From Candidatus Obscuribacterales bacterium (GTDB lineage: Bacteria; Cyanobacteriota; Vampirovibrionia; Obscuribacterales; Obscuribacteraceae): DNA of 64,000 nt. A model generated the notes under the pieces. It was not told the origin of the DNA, searched no databases, and saw nothing but the letters and a program-made list of their open reading frames with translations. The position numbers were made by a program, and so were the translations under genes. The stretch covers positions 1 through 64,000 of the forward strand of contig JAGVKG010000029.1 in the NCBI GenBank assembly GCA_020050685.1, read 5' to 3'. Of this stretch, positions 22,935 through 32,462 are shown piece by piece (within the stretch, counting starts at the first letter, position 1; every line of letters begins with the position of its first letter).

Positions 22935-23668
22935 GGATTCTCTCTGTATTCTTGCAAGGGATCGGCCGGCTGTTGTTGCTGCTGCTGTTGCTCTGGTGGC
23001 GCTTGCTGCACTGGCTGCTCAACCGGAGCCTGCTCGACAGGTTGTTGCACTTGTTGTTGTGCTTGCTCAGGTGGTGCTTGCTGCTGTCCTGGTGGTGGCA
23101 AAATCGGCTCTTCTTCCACCGGCGCCGGAATGTTGCACGTGTAAGTCCACGTCGCGCGCGACTTGCTATCAGTCATTGTCAAAGTTGGTATCTTCGCCTT
23201 TGCCATGAACTCTTTAATCGGATCAATAATTGCTTTGCGCTGCTCTTTGTCTTTCAACCTGGTTTGAATATCCAGCTCAACCATTTGATCAGCATTTTTA
23301 TCTACGGGTTGTCCGCTGGCAGTCCAAGAGAACTTTCCCTTGGCACCAACCGCGGCGAGCCCTTGTGTGATCTTGGACTCGATGATTTGCCTGGCTTCCG
23401 TGTAAGTCATCTTTTCCATCGGATCTTCGGCAACCGGTCCGCGATTCATCACTTGCCCGACCCAGCTCACTTGCATGGCGGCAAAAATGCCGATACCAAC
23501 TACGACTATGGCAATGATAATTGGAACGACATTAATTGAAGGTTCCTTTTGCGTGGCGAAGCGATCACTTGAGAATGTTGACTGGCGGACAATTTGCTTA
23601 GCACCGCAGGAGGGACAAACCTCCTCATGCCCATGCAGTGGAACTCGGCAATTGGCACAATCATGCAT
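22925..23668 (-). CDS. Zinc-ribbon membrane protein with Pro/Gln-rich tail
   Basis: 247 residues. A zinc ribbon (CANCRVPLHGHEEVCPSCG, residues 4-22) precedes a polar stretch, a single membrane helix (VVPIIIAIVVVGIGIFAAM, ~47-66) and an alpha/beta domain of ~120 residues (MTYTEARQIIESKITQGL ... SRATWTYTCNIPAP). The last ~60 residues are Gln/Pro repeats (QQAPPEQAQQQVQQP and so on). Topology would place the ribbon in the cytoplasm and the Pro/Gln tail outside. The stop is within the tandem repeat. Function unknown; it is 81 bases downstream of the rhomboid gene on the same strand. Confidence 0.7.
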   Translation of the reverse strand: MHDCANCRVPLHGHEEVCPSCGAKQIVRQSTFSSDRFATQKEPSINVVPIIIAIVVVGIGIFAAMQVSWVGQVMNRGPVAEDPMEKMTYTEARQIIESKITQGLAAVGAKGKFSWTASGQPVDKNADQMVELDIQTRLKDKEQRKAIIDPIKEFMAKAKIPTLTMTDSKSRATWTYTCNIPAPVEEEPILPPPGQQQAPPEQAQQQVQQPVEQAPVEQPVQQAPPEQQQQQQQPADPLQEYRENPYQ

Positions 23669-23749
23669 AATTTTGTCTCGCTTTCAGGTTCGACGTCAAA
23701 ACAGACACCTACTTCAAATTTATCATCTTTATATAGTGGACTTGCTTTA

Positions 23750-25390
23750 TCAGTCGCTTGTTTTCGCTTGCCCAAGATTTCTCATTGGCAAGACAATCCC
23801 GATCAAGAAGCCGGCAACCAGTCCGCCCAAGTGAACATAAGCGGCAACATGCGGCATAAAATGATCGAAAAGTACTTGAGTCAAAGCAATTGCTGTCATC
23901 ACCAAAAGTTCTTTCGATCTGAGATTAATTGGCAAAGTGCCTTTCAAGCGAAAGATTCCAGCAGCAATGGCGCCAAACAGTCCGAGCACGGCGCCTGATG
24001 CACCAATTGCAGGAATATCCGGAGCTAAAGCAATTTGAGCAATCCCACCAAGAGTACCAGCCAGAAGATAGATGACGACAAAATTCACAGAACCAAAAAG
24101 GTTGGCAGCCATTTTACCGAACCACCAAAGACCAACTAAATTGAAACCAATATGCGCAAAATATGAATGCAGGAATTGATAAGTGACAAGCCGCCACCAC
24201 TGACCCTCTAAAACATAAGGTCCATACAAAGTGCCCCAATTGAAAAAGGACATGGACAAATTTACGGCAGCAGGCGATTTGGAAACCATGAACAAGTGGC
24301 TGAGAGCAAAGACGATTAAGTTGAGCACAACGAGCCCAACCACAGCTTTGGGAATTCGCGTCGGCCAAAAAATATCGCTGATCAACTGAGATTTGATCAG
24401 TACACTCTGCACTTGCTTAACAGAATCAGACCACTGTGTGTAATCACAAGCTGGTGCCGATGTGGTTTCGCCCAAGTTCTTGAGCTGTGTTTCAATACGC
24501 AACTTCCAGGTTGCCATAGATGGTGGCAACTTGCTGGCAGCTTCTTCCAGTACTTGTTTGGCTTCTTCCGTCTCACCGCGCACGACTAAGCATCGCCCAA
24601 GCCAATAGTCTTTGGCCACAAGCGGCAATGGTTGTTTGATTTTGTTTAGCCTGTCGAAGAGAGCAACTAGTTCATCTTTTGCACCGGCAAGGCTGAAAAA
24701 CGAAATCAGTGTAAGATCTATAGTACCAGGCTGCATTTGCGCGTTTGACACATCGGCTTGGCATATTGCTTGTGCTGCCTCGTTAATCATGTTCAATTCC
24801 AAATAAGCACGCATCGCCGAGCTGGCAACGGTCCATGAAACTGGCTTTGTGCTTGCGGCTTTGATTTCCTGGTAGTCGTCAATTAGCTTTTTCCAGTCCT
24901 TAGCTAATATCAGGCCAGTCAAAATGTAACTGGTAATTGCCTCGCGGGTTTGTTTTGGCACAGGCGAGTTGTACCATGATTTGAGCAAAGCCTCTGCCTT
25001 TTCATGCGATTGACTGTCTGTCTTCATAAACAAAGACATGGCAATGGCCATGTCTACCCAAAGTTTGCCAGGTTGTCCCCAGAAAAACCATTTGAGCGTG
25101 GTGGCACGTTTGATAGCGTCGTCTCCACGCAGCGCCATGAAATCTTGTCCCATCTTTTGTAGATAGAATCGCGGAATCAAATAGACAACCGCAAACAATC
25201 CCCAGCCAAGCCAAACGCAGAGTTTGCTTATTTCCGGGGATTGGCTGTCAAAAATTCCGTAAGCTGCCACCAAAAGTATAACCAGCCACTGCAGGCAGAA
25301 ACCCCATGACCAGCGAATGCCCATGCGTACATAAGTTACCAGGGCGATGATACCGATCAGAACTAAAGGGAATAGCCAAAGTGCAGGCAC
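23750..25390 (-). CDS. Rhomboid-family intramembrane serine protease with N-terminal helical repeat region
   Basis: 546 residues from GTG 25390, directly after the nanE stop. Two N-terminal membrane helices (~3-45) are followed by a ~270-residue soluble, TPR-like helical region. The six-helix rhomboid core (~340-540) has WWRLVTYQFLHSYFAHIGFN, the catalytic GASGAVLGLFGA (Ser nucleophile) and the catalytic His in HVAAYVHLGGLVAGFLIG. Rhomboids cleave transmembrane segments within the bilayer. The large soluble insert is unusual and suggests substrate or partner recruitment. Likely co-transcribed with nanE and the downstream zinc-ribbon gene. Confidence 0.85.
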   Translation of the reverse strand: MPALWLFPLVLIGIIALVTYVRMGIRWSWGFCLQWLVILLVAAYGIFDSQSPEISKLCVWLGWGLFAVVYLIPRFYLQKMGQDFMALRGDDAIKRATTLKWFFWGQPGKLWVDMAIAMSLFMKTDSQSHEKAEALLKSWYNSPVPKQTREAITSYILTGLILAKDWKKLIDDYQEIKAASTKPVSWTVASSAMRAYLELNMINEAAQAICQADVSNAQMQPGTIDLTLISFFSLAGAKDELVALFDRLNKIKQPLPLVAKDYWLGRCLVVRGETEEAKQVLEEAASKLPPSMATWKLRIETQLKNLGETTSAPACDYTQWSDSVKQVQSVLIKSQLISDIFWPTRIPKAVVGLVVLNLIVFALSHLFMVSKSPAAVNLSMSFFNWGTLYGPYVLEGQWWRLVTYQFLHSYFAHIGFNLVGLWWFGKMAANLFGSVNFVVIYLLAGTLGGIAQIALAPDIPAIGASGAVLGLFGAIAAGIFRLKGTLPINLRSKELLVMTAIALTQVLFDHFMPHVAAYVHLGGLVAGFLIGIVLPMRNLGQAKTSD

Positions 25391-26131
25391 TTATATGGTC
25401 TTCTTTCTTTGCTGAATTGCTCGGACAAATTTTTCTGTTATTAATTGTGGGCGTGTGATCGCAGAACCAACCACGACCGCATAAGCACCAAGATCTAAGG
25501 CGCGAATTACTTCCTCTGGATGCCAAACGCGACCTTCCAGTACGACCGGTACGTTTACTTGCTTGCACAATTCTTCCAACAATTTGAAATCAGGACCGCT
25601 TGTTTCGCCGGAAGTTTCTTCCGTGTATCCGGACAATGTCGTTGATATTACATCGGCACCAGATTCCGCTGCGGCAAGACCATCAGCCAAGGTTGAGGCA
25701 TCAGCCCAGCAAAGCTTGCCGAGTTCTTTGTGAATGCGGTCAATTAATTGAGCAACGGTAAGATCGTCCGGACGCGGCCTGGCAGTCGCGTCGAAGGCAA
25801 TAATGTCTGCACCAGCTTCACCTAAGAGCTTTGCTTCGTTGAAAGTACTAGTAATATAAACTGTACTAAACCTTTTGTTGTGGCTGACTGCCGGTGATTT
25901 AGAAAGTCCGACAATCGGCAAAGCAGTGCGCTGACGCACATAGCCAATGTTATCTGCTCCCGCCAAACGTAAACCGATGGCGCCACCATTTATCGCCGAC
26001 ATGGAAAGCGCCAGTATATGCTCCGGTGAATCGAGCGGCTCGCCGCGGCTAGCCTGGCAAGAAACAATCAATCCGCCTGCAAGTTTTTTCAGCACCGGAG
26101 GAATGTTTTGTTTTGATGTATCTATTGCCAT
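25391..26131 (-). CDS. nanE: N-acetylmannosamine-6-phosphate 2-epimerase
   Basis: 246 residues from ATG 26131, with GGAG 9 bases upstream; ATG 26137 has the same site only 3 bases away. It is a (beta/alpha)8-barrel enzyme converting ManNAc-6-P to GlcNAc-6-P. Family motifs: GGLIVSCQASRGEPLDSP near the start, GAIGLRLAG, PIVGLSK, DIIAFDATARPRP, DVISTTLSGYT and the phosphate-binding VVLEGRVWHPEEV and AVVVGSAITRP. No other sialic-acid catabolic gene is nearby, so its role may be in amino-sugar salvage. Confidence 0.88.
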   Translation of the reverse strand: MAIDTSKQNIPPVLKKLAGGLIVSCQASRGEPLDSPEHILALSMSAINGGAIGLRLAGADNIGYVRQRTALPIVGLSKSPAVSHNKRFSTVYITSTFNEAKLLGEAGADIIAFDATARPRPDDLTVAQLIDRIHKELGKLCWADASTLADGLAAAESGADVISTTLSGYTEETSGETSGPDFKLLEELCKQVNVPVVLEGRVWHPEEVIRALDLGAYAVVVGSAITRPQLITEKFVRAIQQRKKTI

Positions 26132-26242
26132 CTTCATTTTCTCCGAAAGCTCTTGCGAGCCGAGTATATTTTGATTTTATGCGGAACTATTTTACCAAGG
26201 CGAGTCTAATGAGGCGAGCAGATCACACTCCGTTTAGACTTG

Positions 26243-27688
26243 CTAGTCTAGCTTGGGCAAATTCATGCAAATGAACTTGGGCTGTGTCATTTCCGACATG
26301 GCAAAACGCACGCCTTCCAGACCGAGCCCGGATTCTTTGCGTCCACCATAAGGCATATGATCAGCACGGAACATTGGCGAGTCGTTGATCATTACGCCGC
26401 CTGCATCAATCTTGCGCGCAGCCTTGAAAGCCGTTTCCAGATCTTTGGTGAATATGCCGGCTTGCAAGCCATAACGAGAGTCGTTGACTTTATCAATCGC
26501 CTCATCAATGGTGGCATATTTCATCACCGAAACGACAGGACCGAATACCTCGCCGCAAACAACTTGCATGTCGGGATTTGTCTCTGTTAGCACTGCCGGT
26601 TCAATCACGTTTTTGGCTTGAGCCTTACCACCACAAACGAGTTTCGCTCCTTTGTTTACAGCTTCCTCAATCCAACTTATAGTTTTTTCTACAGCACCAG
26701 AATCAATTACCGGACCAACATCAGTGGTGTCATCCAGCGGATCGCCTGGCTTGAGTGCTTTTACCGCATCAATAAATTTGGCCAGAAATTGCGGATAAAC
26801 CTTTTCTTGCACGTAAATGCGCTGCACGGAAATGCAAGTTTGTCCGGCATTGGCAAATCCACCGCGGGCAGCAGCTGCGCAGGCAGCGTTGATGTCCGCA
26901 TCTTCGTGAACTATCAAACCGGCATTGCCACCAAGTTCCAAAATCAAACGTGTACCTGGGTGCACTTCCTTGCGTAAGCGCCAGCCAACTTCGGCTGAGC
27001 CTGTAAATGTCAGCATGGCCAATCGGGAATCACGCACCAAGACATTGCCTTTTGATCCACGGCAAGGAACAATTTGAAATGCTCCTTCGGGCAGTCCGGC
27101 TTCGGCAAGCAATTCTGCCAACTTGAAGCTGGATATAGGGGTCTGCGAAGATGGCTTGAGCACAACTGTGTTTCCACATGCCAGTGCTGGTGCCACCTTA
27201 TGTGATACCAAGTTCAAAGGAAAATTGAAGGGAGTAATTGCACCAATCACGCCAATTGGTTGGCGGATTGTCACGGACAAACGGCCTTCGTGTCCGGGAT
27301 TGCGATCCATGGCTTGTTGTTCGCCATCCAAACGCAAAGTTTCTTCCGCCGCAATCGCAAACGTGGAGGAAGCGCGAATCACTTCTAAGCGCGCATCTTT
27401 AATTGGTTTGCCACCTTCAAGCGCAATGGTGCGCGCCAAATCTTCGAGATTGTCTTCAATTAATTGCGAAGTCTTGGCGAGAATTTTTGCTCTCTTATGT
27501 GCCGGCATTTTCGACATCACATTTTTAAATGTCTCTTCAGCAATTGTCAGAGCCCGATCAATTGCTTTCTCATCTGCTTGCGCGACAGCAGCGATACCCT
27601 CGCCACTATATGGACTCTTGATTTCCACAAATTCGTGCGATGCTACGCCTTGAATATGCAGTGGATATTGAATAATTTCCTTTAACAT
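26243..27688 (-). CDS. NAD(P)-dependent aldehyde dehydrogenase
   Basis: 481 residues, the full length of the ALDH superfamily. Landmarks: ITPFNFPLNLVSHKVAPALA, VVLKPSSQTP (cofactor Lys), FTGSAEVGWRL, the general-base Glu in LILELGGN (~255) and the catalytic Cys in GQTCISVQRIYV (~289), plus the C-terminal ESGLGLEGVRFAMSEMTQPK. This resembles the group with lactaldehyde, succinate-semialdehyde and non-phosphorylating glyceraldehyde-3-phosphate dehydrogenases. The physiological aldehyde cannot be decided from sequence. It lies 111 bases upstream of nanE on the same strand. Confidence 0.85.
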   Translation of the reverse strand: MLKEIIQYPLHIQGVASHEFVEIKSPYSGEGIAAVAQADEKAIDRALTIAEETFKNVMSKMPAHKRAKILAKTSQLIEDNLEDLARTIALEGGKPIKDARLEVIRASSTFAIAAEETLRLDGEQQAMDRNPGHEGRLSVTIRQPIGVIGAITPFNFPLNLVSHKVAPALACGNTVVLKPSSQTPISSFKLAELLAEAGLPEGAFQIVPCRGSKGNVLVRDSRLAMLTFTGSAEVGWRLRKEVHPGTRLILELGGNAGLIVHEDADINAACAAAARGGFANAGQTCISVQRIYVQEKVYPQFLAKFIDAVKALKPGDPLDDTTDVGPVIDSGAVEKTISWIEEAVNKGAKLVCGGKAQAKNVIEPAVLTETNPDMQVVCGEVFGPVVSVMKYATIDEAIDKVNDSRYGLQAGIFTKDLETAFKAARKIDAGGVMINDSPMFRADHMPYGGRKESGLGLEGVRFAMSEMTQPKFICMNLPKLD

Positions 27689-27845
27689 GATTTTTCCCCC
27701 AGTCCTAATTTTAGGCTGAAATCGCCGAGAATATGCTAACTGGCGCTCATTAGCAGATGAAAAGGGGCTTAAAATAATCTTGTCATGAGCGGCGCCTATA
27801 TATATTTATTCTCCTTACGCTTAGGACAATGGTAAACTGACCAAG

Positions 27846-29063
27846 ATGATTACTGACAAGTCTTTCTCTTCTTTAGTCAGAACAATTTTGCGAGCTTTCC
27901 CAACTTCTGTGGGCGCTCTAATATTTTTACTTGCGCTTATAAGCTTGCCAATCTTTGTCGTATCGGCTGCCTCAGCTGCATCAGCCAACGACAATCGCTT
28001 GGTCAGTCCGGAAACCCAGGCTCGTTTGCGTGAGGTGGAAAGAAGACGCAAGGAACTGCGCGAGCGTTTGTCTGCTGCCCGGAAAAAAGAACAATTGGCG
28101 CTTCTCCAATTGAATAAAATCAAAAGCCGCTTGAATGAAACTACCGGTCATTTGATGTCGTCCAAACATAAGCTCAAAAAGACGGAAACCAAGATCAACG
28201 AGACTGAGCAAAAGATTAATCAGACTCAATACAAGGAACAAAGTTTGTCCGAACAGGCAGCCGATCGCCTGAGAGAAATTTACGAAGGGCAGCGCGTCAC
28301 TTTTGTGGAAATGTTGTTCCAGGTTCAGTCGCTACAATCATTGCTTGATATTTTCTATTATCAAGAACGCATTGCTGCCATGGACAAGGAATTGCTTGAT
28401 GAGCTGAAGACGCATGCCGAAGAATTGGCGGCAAAGAAAGATTGGCTTGGACACGAAAAGAAAAATCTTGGCGATTTGGTTGTGCAGTTTGCCCAACAAG
28501 CCATGAAGATCAACAAAGAAAAACTCAACCAAGAACAAGTTGCCGACCGCCTAAAAACTCAGAGGGCATTTTACGAGCAAGCCGAACAACAATTAGCCAT
28601 GGAATCGCAAAGATTGGAAACACAGATTCTTAACATGGAATCGAGAAACAAGTCCAAGGGCGGCAGTGCCACTGGCTCCGGTAATCTCAGCATTCCTTTG
28701 CGCGCACCAGTTACTTCACCATTTGGTTGGCGCCATCACCCAGTGTTTGGCATTCGCCGTTTTCACACTGGTGTTGATTTAGCTGGTCCAAATCATTCGC
28801 CAATTAAGGCCGCTGACTCTGGTAGCGTATTGTATACAGGCTGGTATGGTGGCTATGGCAAAGTGGTAATTATCAGCCACGGCAAAGGCATGGCGACACT
28901 TTATGCTCACTTGTCCGTTATCAAAGCGCAAGCCGGCGAAAATGTCACTAAAGGCCAAGTGATTGCCTACGAAGGCACAACAGGCTTTTCCACCGGTCCA
29001 CACTTACACTTTGAAGTGCGCTTAAACGGCAAACCGAACAATCCACTCAATTACGTCCGTTAA
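27846..29063 (+). CDS. EnvC-like murein hydrolase activator / M23 peptidase
   Basis: 405 residues. An N-terminal hydrophobic signal (VGALIFLLALISLPIFVVSAA) is followed by long coiled coils (~50-270, with many KKxE and QxxL heptads). The C-terminal LytM/M23 domain contains SPFGWRHHPVFG, HTGVDLAGP, HGKGMATLYAHL and HLHFEVR. The H-x3-D and HLH zinc ligands are present, so it may be an active DD-endopeptidase rather than a degenerate activator such as E. coli EnvC. The coiled coil plus LytM layout is that of EnvC, which controls amidases in cell division. Confidence 0.82.
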   Translation: MITDKSFSSLVRTILRAFPTSVGALIFLLALISLPIFVVSAASAASANDNRLVSPETQARLREVERRRKELRERLSAARKKEQLALLQLNKIKSRLNETTGHLMSSKHKLKKTETKINETEQKINQTQYKEQSLSEQAADRLREIYEGQRVTFVEMLFQVQSLQSLLDIFYYQERIAAMDKELLDELKTHAEELAAKKDWLGHEKKNLGDLVVQFAQQAMKINKEKLNQEQVADRLKTQRAFYEQAEQQLAMESQRLETQILNMESRNKSKGGSATGSGNLSIPLRAPVTSPFGWRHHPVFGIRRFHTGVDLAGPNHSPIKAADSGSVLYTGWYGGYGKVVIISHGKGMATLYAHLSVIKAQAGENVTKGQVIAYEGTTGFSTGPHLHFEVRLNGKPNNPLNYVR

Positions 29064-29342
29064 CTAGGCGATGCGACTGGCTTTGTTGCGCAACTCTTTG
29101 ACTAAATCTTCTTGCCCGAGCAGGTAACCGCGGCGCGCCTGATCGTCGGCATAAGCAATGATGGTTTCGGTTAGTGAATTCAAAAGCGGTATCGGTACAA
29201 ATTCACTTATCTGATTCAAATAACGTTCGACAGACATCCATTCTTCCGTATTGAGCGGAATGGCATCATCAAGCCTGGCGATTACCGAGTAATTGCGCAG
29301 CTTCTCCCCTTTTGGAGGATTTGAAAATCGGCTTGATTCCAT
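29064..29342 (-). CDS. Conserved small acidic/helical protein of unknown function
   Basis: 92 residues from ATG 29342, chosen because a GGGGG ribosome-binding site lies 8 bases upstream. A longer frame to 29546 would invade the CCA-enzyme gene and is rejected. The sequence is polar and helical (ARLDDAIPLNTEEWMSVERY, LNSLTETIIAYADDQARRGY, QEDLVKELRNKA), without signal or membrane segments. I do not recognise the family. It ends directly against the stop of the convergent EnvC-like gene. Confidence 0.6.
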   Translation of the reverse strand: MESSRFSNPPKGEKLRNYSVIARLDDAIPLNTEEWMSVERYLNQISEFVPIPLLNSLTETIIAYADDQARRGYLLGQEDLVKELRNKASRIA

Positions 29343-29496
29343 TTGAGGTGCCCCCTTTGCGTCTTTGCGCATTGGATGTAATTTTGCCTGCGCGTATTGG
29401 CACTTGATTTCTCTCGTGTTCCAATCGCTCTCACCCCCTGTTATTCCCACAGTGAGGTGGACTAACCACTTAGCAACTCTAGCTTTCCTTAAATTC

Positions 29497-30939
29497 TTAC
29501 GCAGAGGGCCTTTCCGGATGCATCTTCTTGTAAAGATCCCTGACAAAAGCCTCAGCCTGAGCGCGGCTCGTCACTTCGCCCAATCCTTGAGCCTCTTCCA
29601 AACTGGTAAGAATTTCTCCGACAATTTGTCCCGGCTCGATTGCCAAGAGCTTCATCACCTCATTTCCGTCCATAAAGCGTTGCAAACTGATCTGTCCTTC
29701 TTTAAAGACGGAGAAACCCTGAAAAAGTTCAATCAAATTGTTTTCAAGAGAATTCCAGTTTTCACCCTCGATTCCTGGTCCACGCGTGGCACCCAAATCA
29801 GCAAATGCCAAGAGCATAAGCTCAGGTACGTCGTCGCCACAATTTCTGTAGAAGCGATGGACAGCTTTCTGTGTTGGCTCACCTTGGTGAAATAACTGTC
29901 CTGGGCGCAAGTGCCATTCCACAAGCTTGACGATGAAGCGTGAAAGCGGGCGTGACCAGCGCAAACGCTCGGCAATTTTTTCGCTTAGATCGGCGCCAAC
30001 TTTGTCGTGACCATAAAACGTATGTCTGCCTTCCTCTGTAATATTCCATGTACCAGGCTTGCCGATGTCGTGTAAAAGGCAGGCTGCTTTGGTGGCAGCT
30101 AATCGAGTGATACCAGAGGCAATTTCTTGCTTGTAACTAAGACGTGCCCATTCGGGAACACTGGATACGCGGGCCTCTGCTTGGGCCACCAATTCCAATG
30201 TGTGATCCCATAGTCCTAAATGATGAAATGCGTTTGTCGTGACTTTGCGCGTTTCTTTCAGCTCGGGAAAAATCACCTCGAGAATGCCGTATTCACCCAT
30301 GGTTTTGACGATGGGAAAAACATTGTCTGCTTCCAGAGTCAAAAAGAATTCATAAGAGATGCGCTCTGGTGCAACTTGCGACAATTTGTCTGCATGGCGC
30401 TTGATCATTGCCAAAGTCTCAGGCTCGATTGTGCCACCAAAACGTGAGGCAAAACGAAAGGCACGCAAAAGCCTCAATGGATCATCAAGAAAGTTTTGTT
30501 CGGAAATGCAACGAATTGTGTGCGCCTTAAGATCGTCCATACCGCCGACCAGATCAATTACCTCATCCGGCTTATTGTGATCCCATGCCAAAGCATTGAT
30601 AGTGAAGTCACGTCTTTTGATGTCCGTCTCAATATCCTTACCGACACAACCAGCGAAGTCTAAATTGATGTTTTCTTGAAAAACAACGCGCGCCGTATCA
30701 TTTTCTAAATCAAGCAGAACAAAGTGTCCATTGAGTTTTTCTGCCACCTGGCGCGCCAGACCTATTGCCGACGTGTCACAAACCGCAAAGTCAAAATCCC
30801 TTGGCTCTCTCTCAATTCCCCCCAAAGCATCACGCAAGAAACCGCCGACAAGATATATTCTCGCCCCTGTATCTTTTGCAATACCAATCACTTTCTGATT
30901 AGCTTCTTGCTCAAGCGGATTTAAGCCTTTAGGAAACAA
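29497..30939 (-). CDS. CCA tRNA nucleotidyltransferase / poly(A) polymerase family with HD domain
   Basis: 480 residues. The class II nucleotidyltransferase head has YLVGGFLRDALGG and the metal-binding pair in RDFDFAV (~45-51), then RRDFTINALAW and DPLRLLRAFRFASRFGG, the template-like and RNA-binding region. A C-terminal HD domain carries LLHDIGKPGTW and FYGHDKVGADL, as in E. coli-type Cca. The enzyme adds CCA to tRNA 3' ends; sequence alone does not exclude a poly(A)- or A-adding specialised member. Confidence 0.85.
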   Translation of the reverse strand: MFPKGLNPLEQEANQKVIGIAKDTGARIYLVGGFLRDALGGIEREPRDFDFAVCDTSAIGLARQVAEKLNGHFVLLDLENDTARVVFQENINLDFAGCVGKDIETDIKRRDFTINALAWDHNKPDEVIDLVGGMDDLKAHTIRCISEQNFLDDPLRLLRAFRFASRFGGTIEPETLAMIKRHADKLSQVAPERISYEFFLTLEADNVFPIVKTMGEYGILEVIFPELKETRKVTTNAFHHLGLWDHTLELVAQAEARVSSVPEWARLSYKQEIASGITRLAATKAACLLHDIGKPGTWNITEEGRHTFYGHDKVGADLSEKIAERLRWSRPLSRFIVKLVEWHLRPGQLFHQGEPTQKAVHRFYRNCGDDVPELMLLAFADLGATRGPGIEGENWNSLENNLIELFQGFSVFKEGQISLQRFMDGNEVMKLLAIEPGQIVGEILTSLEEAQGLGEVTSRAQAEAFVRDLYKKMHPERPSA

Positions 30940-30970
30940 TTGATCTGCCTATCTATCTAAGACCCTATAT

Positions 30971-32080
30971 CTAAGACAAAGTCTGGTGCTGCATCTTTTC
31001 CATTTCTTCGGAAGACAATTGCAGGTGACCGAGAGCATAAACGACACCACCAACCAAGCTGATCAGAGTGGTAAGACCTAACCAGATGATCGCATAAGTC
31101 AAAGCATGTGACTTGTCGACGCCCATCATCACGAGGAAATATGTGTATGCCCATTCACGGATGCCGATGCCGTTGAAAGTCGGCGTGATGAAACCAAGAA
31201 CGGCAACTGAAGGATAAAAGACGAAGTAGTACCAGATCGGCACTTGCGTCAGTCCGAGCGCAAAGCCAATGGCTATGTGCACGACGACAATTAATGCTTG
31301 CAAGACAAGCGACCACATCAAGCTGACTGCCATCAAGTTTTTGTCTTTCCAATAAACCGCAGCAGCCGACTCAGTAAATTGACGCGTGATCCAATTTTTC
31401 TCACCGAGGATCATGCGAGCCAAGCGTGGGACGAGCGGTATGACACCAAAAACAAAGGCCGTACCTGCGTAAATTGGCCACTTAAGTTGCCAGGGAAGCG
31501 AGAACCCACCTGGTCCAAAAACAATACCCAGAGTTGCCATCAAAAACAACACTGAGATACCGAGCACTCTGTCTGCCAAAACAGAATAAAAAGCGTTCGC
31601 CCATTTATTCGTACCTTTGGACAAGTAATAGCAACGGCTCACATCACCACCGACAGTGGATGGCAAAAAGAGATTGAAGAAAAGTCCGACATAGCAATAC
31701 TGTGTCAGCTTCAAAAGTGGCTTCTTCAAACCAACGGCAGCTGCCAGCAATTGCCAGCGATGCGCATTGAGGAAATAGGAAGACAAGAAAAGTGCTACGG
31801 CAAAACCCAAATACCAAAAGTTTGCATGCTTGGCCGCTTCCCAACTCTTGGAGAAATCAACTTTGCCGAAAACAAAAAGCGATGCCAAAAGCACAATACT
31901 AATCAGCGACTTCAGCAATAATTTCGTGTTCTTAGACATTGCTGGTTTCTGAGCCGGATCGCCTTGTGAAGATTTATCTTTGAAACTTGTGTCAGGAAGG
32001 TCTGACGTGTCTGCCCGGTCACCAAAGTCTAGACTCAGTTGCTGAGGCAATGTTTCCTCAAGCTTGGTATCTGTGATCAT
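30971..32080 (-). CDS. Flippase-like integral membrane protein (LPG_synthase_TM / AglD family)
   Basis: 369 residues. A polar N-terminus of ~50 residues precedes eight or so membrane helices. Family signatures are LFFNLFLPSTVGGDVSRCYY, ADRVLGISVLFLMATLGIV, and the GFITPTFNGIGIREWAYTYF block with the GiGirE motif near the C-terminus. The family is the membrane part of lysylphosphatidylglycerol synthases and stand-alone lipid-linked flippase-like proteins. No catalytic soluble domain is attached, so a lipid-translocation role is the best guess. It ends 31 bases before the CCA enzyme on the same strand. Confidence 0.75.
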   Translation of the reverse strand: MITDTKLEETLPQQLSLDFGDRADTSDLPDTSFKDKSSQGDPAQKPAMSKNTKLLLKSLISIVLLASLFVFGKVDFSKSWEAAKHANFWYLGFAVALFLSSYFLNAHRWQLLAAAVGLKKPLLKLTQYCYVGLFFNLFLPSTVGGDVSRCYYLSKGTNKWANAFYSVLADRVLGISVLFLMATLGIVFGPGGFSLPWQLKWPIYAGTAFVFGVIPLVPRLARMILGEKNWITRQFTESAAAVYWKDKNLMAVSLMWSLVLQALIVVVHIAIGFALGLTQVPIWYYFVFYPSVAVLGFITPTFNGIGIREWAYTYFLVMMGVDKSHALTYAIIWLGLTTLISLVGGVVYALGHLQLSSEEMEKMQHQTLS

Positions 32081-32462
32081 GCCCTTAGGCTCCCCTTGAC
32101 CTACTAAATTTCCTACTTTATAGATCGTGCAATTTTATTAGCCAGTTATATCAGTTACAGCCAAGAAAAATGCAGATGTTAAGTTAGAAATCAGGTCGGA
32201 AGTCAAGACAAAAATGCTGCGCAATTTGAGTGACGAAGAAGTCAATTGGTAAGAGTGAATTGGCAAGAGCCAGGCAGTCATTATTTTGCCACTCGAACTT
32301 TTCTCAACAAAAATCAGGCCAAGTCTCGACTGGCACGACAAAGGCAGGTTAAAATTAATTATCTTCAGAATCAATATTAGTCTGGCTTACTTCAATTGAT
32401 TCGATTATATTCTTTGACACGAATTACTTAGCTTCCATCATTGCGGAAAGGTTTTACTACCA
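32081..32462. other. Divergent intergenic region before the C-terminal processing protease
   Basis: 382 bases without a supported gene. AT-rich toward 32400, with promoter-like TATATT (about 32406-32411) upstream of the protease gene. A 14-bp imperfect tandem repeat (AATTGGTAAGAGTG / AATTGGCAAGAGCC) lies at about 32244-32271. No RNA gene seen. Confidence 0.4.

Noticed and set aside
23506-23775. 89-codon frame overlapping the ends of the rhomboid and zinc-ribbon genes
   Set aside because: It overlaps the zinc-ribbon gene's 5' region in another frame and has no ribosome-binding site or recognisable domain.
29345-29440. Possible c-di-GMP (GEMM) riboswitch, because of GGCAAA and ACGCAAAG on the minus strand
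   Set aside because: The second stem with its tetraloop receptor and the rest of the consensus are missing; the match is two short words only.
29343-29546. N-terminal extension of the small protein ending at 29064
   Set aside because: It overlaps the CCA-enzyme coding region, while a good ribosome-binding site sits at ATG 29342.
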